Shown here in pieces: positions 1-5,748 of a stretch of 5,865 nt of DNA; within the stretch, counting starts at the first letter, position 1, and each line of letters opens with the position of its first letter. The stretch is from Balneolales bacterium (GTDB taxonomy: Bacteria; Bacteroidota; Rhodothermia; Balneolales; Natronogracilivirgulaceae): positions 1 to 5,865 of the forward strand of contig SKIC01000287.1 of assembly GCA_007116685.1 (NCBI GenBank). Reading direction: 5' to 3'. A model generated the notes under the pieces. The model saw nothing but the letters and a program-made list of their open reading frames with translations, searched no databases and was not told the DNA's origin. A program made the position numbers and the translations under genes.

Positions 1-717
1 TGCGTTAAATCTTTGAAATCATCAGGTGCCTTAAATGCCGGTGGCGCTCAGCGTTATTTGGCTAAAACCTCTTTTCAAGCTGCCGTAGCATTTGCAAATA
101 AGAGTTACTTTGGTAGCGGTAATGCTCTATACAAGCGCCCGGATTTTAGCGGTTTTGTGGATACTGTATATCTTGGATGTTTCTACACAAAAGTTTTGAA
201 AGAATTGGATGGATTTTCAACTCTGAACATCCAAAACCAGGATACTGAGCTGAATTTGAGACTTGCAGACAAGCAGCCAAACGCTATTTATTTAAGTGCA
301 GATATTCAGGCATGGTACTATCCCCGCAAAAACTTGCTAAGACTTTGGAGCCAGTATTATAGATATGGCAAAGGACGCCGAATAACCCATGACCAACATC
401 CTGCCAGCAATCGTTTGCGTGGCAGATTACCTTTCTTGCTTTTTCTGGCTTTGATTGCTGTTTTTGTGTGGAGCCCGATTTACTTTACAGGCTTGCTCAG
501 CGGTGTGTTTTTGCTTGTGCTTTCTGATGTGAGTCGCAGCGTAATAAACGAGTACGACTCGTTTATAGCAACGCAATGGCGTGGAGACTCTAACTCTCAG
601 CCCAAACGTCTATTCTTGATGTTTACAGGTACAATCTCAGTAGGAGTGATGACATTAGCACATGCCCTGGGATTCATGACGCAGACCATAAAACGCTATC
701 TGCCGTTTCTGAAGTAA
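1..717 (+). CDS. ExoA-like family 2 glycosyltransferase, C-terminal part (5' end outside window)
   Basis: The frame is open from base 1 to a TAA at 715-717, giving 238 codons with no convincing internal start, so the N-terminal GT-A half with its nucleotide-binding DxD motif lies upstream of the window. Visible landmarks follow the succinoglycan-type ExoA family: FGSGNALYKR, then VDTVYLGCFYTKVL, then LDGF, then NQDTELNLRL. The acidic QDTE stretch corresponds to the (E/Q)D motif that supplies the catalytic base in GT2 enzymes. WYYPRKN and W-x-x-QYYRYGKGR follow, a signature of this subgroup. The last third has about three hydrophobic stretches (around bases 427-480, 481-530 and 610-690), consistent with a membrane-anchored enzyme adding sugars to a polyprenyl-linked or envelope glycan. 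The donor and acceptor cannot be read from the sequence. The gene converges with the M23 peptidase gene. The family call is firm; the exact pathway is not. Confidence 0.9.
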   Translation, partial: CVKSLKSSGALNAGGAQRYLAKTSFQAAVAFANKSYFGSGNALYKRPDFSGFVDTVYLGCFYTKVLKELDGFSTLNIQNQDTELNLRLADKQPNAIYLSADIQAWYYPRKNLLRLWSQYYRYGKGRRITHDQHPASNRLRGRLPFLLFLALIAVFVWSPIYFTGLLSGVFLLVLSDVSRSVINEYDSFIATQWRGDSNSQPKRLFLMFTGTISVGVMTLAHALGFMTQTIKRYLPFLK

Positions 718-727
718 GAAACGGCAG
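700..727. terminator. Hairpin at the end of convergent genes, possible bidirectional terminator
   Basis: CTGCCGTTTCT (700-710) is perfectly complementary to AGAAACGGCAG (717-727). This makes an 11-bp stem with a 6-base loop (711-716). The TAA stop of the glycosyltransferase lies at the loop/stem border. It sits between two convergent genes, where a shared terminator is expected. Neither strand has a clear U-tract after the stem: on the plus strand TAAACAGG follows, and on the minus strand ATAGCGTTTTA. Intrinsic termination is therefore plausible but not proven; the hairpin could instead protect mRNA 3' ends. Confidence 0.55.
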
Positions 728-740
728 TAAACAGGCCTAA

Positions 741-2069
741 TTAGAGCGTGCCGTTTGAGAAAGTTTCAGAAACCTGAGGACGATTCTGCATATTTACCAG
801 CAGCGACTGATATTCAAAATCCTGCTCCATACGTCTCATCAGAGTTAAAGAACGGAAAACGTGTTCTTCGTAAATTTCTCTGTACGCTTCATCGATAGGA
901 TCAGATGGGGGAAGTTCTATGCGGCGGGGATCTGCCGGACGTCCGTTTACCCAAAAGCGATAACATAAATGCGGTCCGGTAGCTAAACCTGTTGCGCCAA
1001 CGTAGCCAATAATTTGTCCCTGTTTCACTTCAACTCCGCGACGAACACCTGCACCAAAACGAGACATGTGTAAGTAACCTGTCTCATATACACTGTTATG
1101 GCGAATTTTTACCCAGTTTCCATTATTTCTGTCGGTGCTGGCAACGGTTACTACCCCATCGGCAACAGCACGGATTGGGGTTCCGGTTGGAGCTGCGTAA
1201 TCCGTTCCGTGGTGAGGCATATTGCGACCTAAAACGGGGTGGAAACGACGATTGGAAAACCCTGAGCTAATTCTTGTGTATTCGAGAGGAGCACGTAAAA
1301 ATTCAGAGCGCAAGGCATTACCTTGTAGGTCGAAGTAGTCGCTCATTCCATTTTGCTCGAATTGAATTGCGTGATAGGTTCTATTGCGATGCGTAAATTC
1401 CGCCGCCAAAACACGACCGATACCAACCGGCTCTCCACCAATGATTTCCTCCTCGTAAACTACTTTGAAAGAATCACCACGCTGAATTCGGTAAAAATCT
1501 ACCTGCCAGGCAAAAATATCAGCCAGGCGGTTGGTCATAGAATGGTCAATTCCCATTCTGGTTAACGTTTGATACAAAGAACCATTAATGGTTGCCTCCG
1601 CATACCTGACTTCGCGCTCAGAAATTTTGCTATGCTTACTTACTTCCGGTGTGTCACCGCGAAAATCAAAAAGGATGAAATCACGTGGATTTTCTTCATA
1701 AATAATGGCGTCAAGTTGGCCATCAGTATCATGGAAAAAAATGAGGGGTCGGCCGGCGGCCATTCTTCGAACATCAAAAACGGGCCTGGCTGCGACACTT
1801 AAAGCATGGATTTGCTGATGTGTCAAACCCTGGTTTCTCAAAATTACGCTTAATGTCTGATTACGACGTATGCGAATGCTGTTCATATCCTCAGGGCCAT
1901 GTGGTAAACCCCAGACATTGAGTACAGGTTCTTTTTTTTCAACAATATCGCTCGCTTTTTCCATGTTTACTTCATCAGAAGCAACACTCTCTTTAGAATC
2001 ACCAAAGCAAGCGGTAAGTGATAAGCTGATAAAAATTAGGAATATCAAATACGTATAGTAGCGTATCAT
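741..2069 (-). CDS. M23 family peptidoglycan endopeptidase, lipoprotein
   Basis: This 442-residue protein is a probable zinc-dependent (LytM/MepM-like) endopeptidase that cuts peptidoglycan cross-links or peptides. A hydrophobic signal sequence ends in the lipobox LTAC, so Cys21 is the likely lipidated residue, and export followed by envelope anchoring is expected. Residues 50-105 resemble the LysM-like/OapA-type region that precedes many M23 domains. Residues about 150-260 match the linker domain of Csd3/MepM-like proteins. The M23 domain spans about 265-382: ISSGFSNRRFHPVLGR, then the zinc motif HHGTDYAAP (His286 and Asp290), YLHMS (His334) and GPHLCYRF (His367). The second histidine of the expected HxH is Cys369, which is unusual because that position normally binds zinc. 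A 60-residue charged tail follows. The ATG at 2069 is chosen because the signal peptide begins there; no Shine-Dalgarno sequence is evident. It is transcribed divergently from ndk-namZ. Substrate and cleavage specificity cannot be read from the sequence. Confidence 0.93.
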   Translation of the reverse strand: MIRYYTYLIFLIFISLSLTACFGDSKESVASDEVNMEKASDIVEKKEPVLNVWGLPHGPEDMNSIRIRRNQTLSVILRNQGLTHQQIHALSVAARPVFDVRRMAAGRPLIFFHDTDGQLDAIIYEENPRDFILFDFRGDTPEVSKHSKISEREVRYAEATINGSLYQTLTRMGIDHSMTNRLADIFAWQVDFYRIQRGDSFKVVYEEEIIGGEPVGIGRVLAAEFTHRNRTYHAIQFEQNGMSDYFDLQGNALRSEFLRAPLEYTRISSGFSNRRFHPVLGRNMPHHGTDYAAPTGTPIRAVADGVVTVASTDRNNGNWVKIRHNSVYETGYLHMSRFGAGVRRGVEVKQGQIIGYVGATGLATGPHLCYRFWVNGRPADPRRIELPPSDPIDEAYREIYEEHVFRSLTLMRRMEQDFEYQSLLVNMQNRPQVSETFSNGTL

Positions 2070-2112
2070 TCGACATTAGTTTATTAAAATTTTTCTAGCG
2101 CAATTTTCAAGA

Positions 2113-2138
2113 TATGGCTTTTCGTGAATAAAACCATA
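2113..2138. repeat. Imperfect inverted repeat in the divergent intergenic region
   Basis: TATGG (2113-2117), a bulged C and TTTT (2119-2122) pair with AAAA (2130-2133) and CCATA (2134-2138) around a 7-base centre. The repeat lies about midway between the M23 peptidase start and the ndk start, upstream of the ndk promoter element. It could be a regulator-binding site acting on one or both genes. An A/T-rich spacer can produce such a repeat by chance, so the functional reading is weak. I see no other structure in the 160-base gap (2070-2229) apart from the promoter element, and no clear promoter for the leftward gene. Confidence 0.3.
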
Positions 2139-2175
2139 CTAGATAGCAATGGTAGCCTTTTCTTAGAATCGGCTG

Positions 2176-2183
2176 TATATTTG
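2176..2183 (+). promoter_or_regulatory. Putative -7 element of the ndk-namZ promoter (TAnnTTTG)
   Basis: TATATTTG matches the TAnnTTTG -7 consensus of the primary sigma factor in Bacteroidota and relatives exactly. Transcription would start near 2190, leaving an A/T-rich leader of about 40 bases before the ndk ATG at 2230. No good TTTG-type -33 element is visible at the usual spacing; the T-run at 2158-2161 is too close. No Shine-Dalgarno sequence precedes ndk, which is common in this group. Confidence 0.5.
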
Positions 2184-2229
2184 CCTCGAAATCATTTCCA
2201 CTAATCTTAAAAAATAATAAATAGTAATT

Positions 2230-2661
2230 ATGGCATCTAATCTCACATTAACCATTTTAAAACCAGACTGTGTTCGCAAAGGAATAACCGGCGAAGTAAC
2301 AAAACGTATTCAGGAAGCCGGCTTCAAAATCAAGGCTATGAAAATGACTCGCCTTACAAAGCAGACCGCCGGTGGTTTTTACGAAGTTCACAGAGAGCGC
2401 CCGTTTTTCGGTGAATTAACCGATTTTATGAGCAGCGGACCTTGTGTTCCTATGCTTTTGGAAAAAGAAAATGCAGTAGCTGATTTCCGTAAACTAATTG
2501 GCGCAACTGATCCTGCAGAAGCAGAAGAAGGAACGATCAGAAAAGCATTCGCAGATAGCAAAGGCGAGAACATCGTCCACGGTTCTGATTCTGACGAAAA
2601 TGCTTTAATCGAAGCTTCTTATTTCTTCTCTCAAGCTGAAATTGTAGCTAACGAAGTATAG
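2230..2661 (+). CDS. ndk: Nucleoside diphosphate kinase
   Basis: This cytoplasmic enzyme moves the gamma phosphate of ATP to other nucleoside diphosphates through a phosphohistidine intermediate, balancing NTP and dNTP pools. The 143-residue length is typical. Family landmarks are complete: the N-terminal TLTILKPD with Lys11, the HRERPFF segment (54-60), SSGPCVPMLLE (68-78), GATDPAEAEEGTIR (91-104) and the active-site signature NIVHGSDS, with catalytic His117. The ATG at 2230 gives the normal N-terminus (MASNLTLTILKPD). It is the first gene of a probable rightward operon: its TAG stop (2659-2661) is followed at once by the ATG of the namZ-like gene. The functional link between Ndk and the following cell-wall enzyme is unclear and may simply be shared transcription. 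Confidence 0.98.
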   Translation: MASNLTLTILKPDCVRKGITGEVTKRIQEAGFKIKAMKMTRLTKQTAGGFYEVHRERPFFGELTDFMSSGPCVPMLLEKENAVADFRKLIGATDPAEAEEGTIRKAFADSKGENIVHGSDSDENALIEASYFFSQAEIVANEV

Positions 2662-3903
2662 ATGTCAGCTTTGAAGACAACATTATTTGCAGGTTGGTGT
2701 ATCATCGCCACCTGCATTTTTTTTATTCAGCCGGTTTTTGCTCAACCCGTAAATACAGGTGCTGAAGTATTGTTGTCTGATTATATCCACGAATTGCGAG
2801 ACGCCCGAGTTGGCTTGGTGATGAACCCAACAGCACGAATAGGGCAGACCCACATGCTCGATACTTTGCTCACCTATGATGTGGATGTGGTTGCTCTTTT
2901 CTCTCCAGAGCATGGATTCAGAGGGAATTTCGGTGCCGGCGAACGTATTGCCGATGGTATAGATGAGGCTTCAGGTTTACCGGTTTTTTCTCTTTATGGA
3001 AATACCAGAAAACCTGACGAAGAAATGCTTGACGGAATAGATGTGCTCATTTTTGATATGCAGGATGTAGGCGCTCGTTTCTACACTTATATATCTACCT
3101 TGGGTCTGGTAATGGAAGCGGCATCAGAAAATGGCGTTTCCGTTTGGGTTCTCGACAGACCAAATCCCGCGGGAGGAAATTATGTAGCCGGCTGGATACT
3201 TGAACCGGATTATTCCTCCTTCGTTGGTATGTATCCCATCCCCATTGCACATGGGATGACAATTGGCGAAATCGCCTTGATGATTAAATCCAAACAATGG
3301 GTTTCGTTTGAAGGTGATCTTGATTTGAAAATAATCCCCATGAAGGGTTGGAACAGAGATATGAAATGGGATGATACCGGTTTAGCATGGTTTCCCCCAT
3401 CTCCGAATTTACCAACGCCTTTTCACGCATGGATTTATCTTGGAACCTGTTTGATTGAGGGCACAAATATGTCGGAGGGTAGAGGTACCGATGATCCATT
3501 TCTCTTATTTGGATCTCCAACTCTGAACACTGATAGCGTTCTGGCTCACGACTGGCAAAAGTATTACAACATTACATTGACTGCAGAGAATTTTACACCG
3601 GTCAGTATTCCTGGACGGGCCTTATCACCTAAACATGAAAATAAAGAGAATCAGGGTCTTAGGGTTGCAAAGCCATCAGGAAATGGATATCCTGAAAAGC
3701 CTGTTGAGTTTGGAGTTGATTTGCTAAGAGTTATGCTCAAATATGATTCTGAGGCAAAAACAAATTCCTTTTTAAAGTTATTGACAGGCACTTCAAAAAT
3801 AGAATCTGTTTTACAGAGTTCTGATTTTGGAAACATCAGCGATTTATGGGCTGATGATGTAGAACGCTTTCTTGAAAAACGCGCACCTTTTTTACTTTAC
3901 TAA
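2662..3903 (+). CDS. namZ: Exo-beta-N-acetylmuramidase, NamZ/DUF1343 family (GH171)
   Basis: Characterised members of this family remove N-acetylmuramic acid from the non-reducing ends of peptidoglycan fragments, supporting wall turnover and recycling. The 413-residue protein starts with a Sec signal peptide (hydrophobic core about 9-25, likely cleavage after VFA at residue 27), so it acts outside the cytoplasm, probably in the periplasm. Highly conserved family blocks are present: GLVMNPTA (51-58), SPEHGFRG (81-88), GLPVFSLYG (105-113), DMQDVGARFYTY (132-143), LDRPNP (164-169), PIAHGMTIGE (194-203), WFPPSPNLPT (243-252) and EGTNMSEGRGTDDPF (266-280). Glu83 in SPEHG is a candidate catalytic acid; I infer this from conservation. 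The C-terminus ends in the usual FLLY, so the protein is full length. The ATG abuts the ndk stop with no spacer and has no Shine-Dalgarno sequence, suggesting translational coupling. Exact substrate (MurNAc-GlcNAc or a longer chain) is not visible. Confidence 0.95.
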   Translation: MSALKTTLFAGWCIIATCIFFIQPVFAQPVNTGAEVLLSDYIHELRDARVGLVMNPTARIGQTHMLDTLLTYDVDVVALFSPEHGFRGNFGAGERIADGIDEASGLPVFSLYGNTRKPDEEMLDGIDVLIFDMQDVGARFYTYISTLGLVMEAASENGVSVWVLDRPNPAGGNYVAGWILEPDYSSFVGMYPIPIAHGMTIGEIALMIKSKQWVSFEGDLDLKIIPMKGWNRDMKWDDTGLAWFPPSPNLPTPFHAWIYLGTCLIEGTNMSEGRGTDDPFLLFGSPTLNTDSVLAHDWQKYYNITLTAENFTPVSIPGRALSPKHENKENQGLRVAKPSGNGYPEKPVEFGVDLLRVMLKYDSEAKTNSFLKLLTGTSKIESVLQSSDFGNISDLWADDVERFLEKRAPFLLY

Positions 3904-3907
3904 TTCT

Positions 3908-4612
3908 ATGAAAGACAAGGCTTCGAAATTTGCTGCTCAAATGTCTCACGACATCAAAAACCCACTCGGAAATGCGTTGATGTATACAGATTTGCTCATT
4001 TCTGATTTAAAAACCAGCAGTTCTGCAGATGCTGCGCAATTTGAGTATCTCGCCAAAAATATCAAGATTTCTTTGAATAGTTTAATCGTTCAAATTGACA
4101 CCTGGGCTACTGCGATAAAATTGAAAGATGGATTATATGATCCTGATTTAAAAGAAACAGATTTGGGTAGTTTGTTGTCGTCTTTGTTGGATGAGCAGGC
4201 AGTATACTTGAAGAGAAAAAAAATCAACTCTGAGGTGAAAATTCCCTCAGGAGATTGCCTGATCAAAACCGATGCCTTTTTACTGAAGCACATGTTAGAA
4301 AATTTATTCTCCATGATGCTTATGTATGCATCTCCCGAAGACACTATGCGATTTTCTGTAGAAAAGTCTGATTTGGAATGCGTTTTAATATTAGAAGATA
4401 CCTATAAAGGCGATAGAGAAAATATCCTCAAAAAACTCCATACGGGTGTAGTTTATGCCGTTGATGATGTTCTGGAAGAGGGGATTCTTAAACCTGCCGG
4501 TTATGGAATGATGTTCTGCAACGAAGCAGCAAAAACACTCGCCTTAAAACTGCATATTAACAAATCTGAGCTGGGTGGTTTGAGCATCAAGTTACATTTT
4601 CCGTTGGCGTAG
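3908..4612 (+). CDS. Sensor-less histidine-kinase-like protein with degenerate ATP-binding domain
   Basis: The 234-residue protein has only the two core kinase domains, with no signal peptide, membrane segment or sensor domain. The HisKA (dimerisation/phospho-acceptor) domain, about 5-75, has an intact H box, MSHDIKNPL, with phospho-acceptor His14 and the adjacent D15-I-K-N18 motif that supports phosphatase activity in HisKA proteins. The ATPase-like domain, about 85-234, keeps the overall pattern (TDAFLLKHMLENLF, then GYGMMFC, and a final GGLSIKLHFPL). However, the second N-box Asn, the magnesium ligand, is Met136, and the DxGxG box is replaced by EDTYKGD (163-169). Autokinase activity is doubtful; it could be a phosphotransferase, a response-regulator phosphatase or a divergent kinase. 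No response regulator gene is in the window. The ATG at 3908, 4 bases after the namZ stop, is preferred over the in-frame TTG at 3872, which would overlap namZ by 32 bases. Its 3' end overlaps rlmB. Confidence 0.85.
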   Translation: MKDKASKFAAQMSHDIKNPLGNALMYTDLLISDLKTSSSADAAQFEYLAKNIKISLNSLIVQIDTWATAIKLKDGLYDPDLKETDLGSLLSSLLDEQAVYLKRKKINSEVKIPSGDCLIKTDAFLLKHMLENLFSMMLMYASPEDTMRFSVEKSDLECVLILEDTYKGDRENILKKLHTGVVYAVDDVLEEGILKPAGYGMMFCNEAAKTLALKLHINKSELGGLSIKLHFPLA

Positions 4613-5332
4613 AGCCTCATAACACAGCAGAGCAGCACTTACAGAAGCATTTAAGGATTCAACGGCTTCGTCCATCGGTATTGAAACCAAAAAGTCGCAA
4701 TTTTTCTTCGTAAGATATCTCATTCCCTTTCCTTCGTTACCAATAATGATGACTAAAGGCATATTTAGGTCTTTTTGCCAGTAGTTTTCATCGGCATCCT
4801 GATCTGTTCCACAAACCCAAAATCCTTCCTCTTTAAGCCTGTCGATAGCCTGGCTTATATTCGTAACACGAACTATGGGTAAAAGCGGTAATGTTCCAGA
4901 GGATGTTTTGAAAACCGTAGAGTTCAAAGGCGCTTGCTTGTGCTTCCCCACAATTATTCCCGCTACTCCTGCTGATGCCGCTGTACGGATAATAGCACCA
5001 AAATTGTGAGCGTCTTCAATTTCATCCAATAAAAGTACTATGGGCTTAGCAGATATATCTATGGTAGTAAACCAGTTTTCCAATTCCACATATTCACCCA
5101 TGCTCACTTGCGCAACCACGCCCTGATCATTCACTTTGCCTACCATCTGAAACAGTTTATTTCCGGGCACAATTTGAAAAGGAATACGCGAAGCAGCGGC
5201 ATCTCTCTTTAAATCGTCAATAATTTTTCCCTTCGCAGAATCACGAATATATAGTTTTGCTATCGTTTCGGGGGATTTACTCATCAATCCACTTACGCTA
5301 TTTCTGCCGTAAATAAAATCTGTGTCTGACAT
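4592..5332 (-). CDS. rlmB: 23S rRNA (guanosine-2'-O-)-methyltransferase RlmB, TrmH/SpoU family
   Basis: This SPOUT-fold enzyme transfers a methyl group from S-adenosylmethionine to a ribose 2'-OH; RlmB acts on the G2251 position of 23S rRNA near the peptidyl-transferase centre. The 246-residue length fits. An N-terminal substrate-binding domain (FIYGRNSV at 6-13, DQGVVAQVS at 69-77) precedes the SpoU catalytic domain. Motif 1 is DEIEDAHNFGAIIRTA (103-118) with Asn110 and Arg116. Motif 2 is IIIGNEGKGM (195-204) with Glu200. Motif 3 is IPMDEAVESLNASVSAA (218-234) with Asn228. The knotted fold and active site therefore look complete. The start ATG at 5332 gives a standard N-terminus, with AAGG just upstream as a possible ribosome site. 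The gene is convergent with and overlaps the histidine-kinase-like gene by 21 bases. TrmH-family paralogues acting on other rRNA or tRNA sites cannot be fully excluded. Confidence 0.93.
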   Translation of the reverse strand: MSDTDFIYGRNSVSGLMSKSPETIAKLYIRDSAKGKIIDDLKRDAAASRIPFQIVPGNKLFQMVGKVNDQGVVAQVSMGEYVELENWFTTIDISAKPIVLLLDEIEDAHNFGAIIRTAASAGVAGIIVGKHKQAPLNSTVFKTSSGTLPLLPIVRVTNISQAIDRLKEEGFWVCGTDQDADENYWQKDLNMPLVIIIGNEGKGMRYLTKKNCDFLVSIPMDEAVESLNASVSAALLCYEALRQRKM

Positions 5333-5382
5333 GGAACCTTTTATAGATGTTTTTGAATTATTTTATTATAGTAAGAGAATAA

Positions 5383-5411
5383 CAAAGGTAAGGAAAAAAA
5401 ATGCAGCGAAA
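5383..5411 (-). promoter_or_regulatory. Putative rlmB promoter (TTTC-17-TACCTTTG)
   Basis: Read on the minus strand, TACCTTTG (5390-5383) matches the Bacteroidota-type -7 consensus TAnnTTTG exactly. A TTTC at 5411-5408 lies 17 bases upstream as a weak -33 element. Transcription would begin near 5376, leaving about 43 bases before the rlmB start, close to the leader length inferred for ndk. The -33 element falls inside the first codons of the divergent membrane-protein gene. Confidence 0.5.
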
Positions 5412-5748
5412 CGGTCGTTATAAGCAAGCGCATCTACTAAGTCAAACTCCAAAGACAGAAACTAGCATAGAAGTTAAATCTGATACCTCAGATTGGAGGC
5501 AATTTTCTGGCTTTGAATTGTTATTGATGGCCTCTGGTGCCTTACAAATACTGGTAGGCGTATTGTCCGTTGGACTTTCTGTGCTCGGGATGATTACTCC
5601 ACTTTGGGTAGCCACATTAATGAGTATGTTTGGCAGCGTAATTACTATGATTGGTGCTTATATCATTTACGAAGTATATAAAAGTCGCAAAAGCGTTGAA
5701 AACCTTTCCAAAGATGCCATTAACAGGGTGATTAAAGAACAGAATTAA
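5401..5748 (+). CDS. Small two-helix membrane protein of unknown function
   Basis: I do not recognise this 115-residue protein. Its N-terminal 35 residues are polar (MQRNGRYKQA at the start). Two hydrophobic helices follow, about 38-65 (rich in G, L, V and S) and 68-92 (TPLWVATLMSMFGSV onward), separated by a very short turn around Thr66-Pro67, so it is probably a helical hairpin. The last 22 residues are charged (KSRKSVENLSKDAINRVIKEQN). Positive charges at both ends suggest both termini are cytoplasmic. The ATG at 5401 is supported by AAGG (5390-5393) 7 bases upstream and an in-frame stop just before it (5389-5391). It is divergent from rlmB, and its stop overlaps the start of the next gene (TAATG), so the two are probably co-translated. 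No clear promoter of its own is visible. Confidence 0.75.
   Translation: MQRNGRYKQAHLLSQTPKTETSIEVKSDTSDWRQFSGFELLLMASGALQILVGVLSVGLSVLGMITPLWVATLMSMFGSVITMIGAYIIYEVYKSRKSVENLSKDAINRVIKEQN

Noticed and set aside
13..15. TTG as the start of the glycosyltransferase
   Set aside because: The frame is open to the window edge and the family needs an N-terminal catalytic half, so the gene is cut by the window.
1353..2058. Several plus-strand open frames of 60-80 codons antisense to the M23 peptidase gene
   Set aside because: They lie entirely inside a gene with clear family motifs, have no recognisable protein features, and look like ordinary shadow frames.
2070..2120. Promoter for the M23 gene at the minus-strand TATCTTGA
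   Set aside because: It matches only part of the TAnnTTTG pattern and has no convincing -33 element.
2683..3836. Minus-strand open frames inside the namZ gene
   Set aside because: The opposite strand encodes a complete, highly conserved enzyme; these frames have no start signals or domain features.
3872..3907. TTG start giving a 12-residue longer kinase-like protein
   Set aside because: It would overlap namZ by 32 bases and add a non-conserved stretch; the ATG at 3908 sits 4 bases after the namZ stop and places the H box at a normal distance from the N-terminus.
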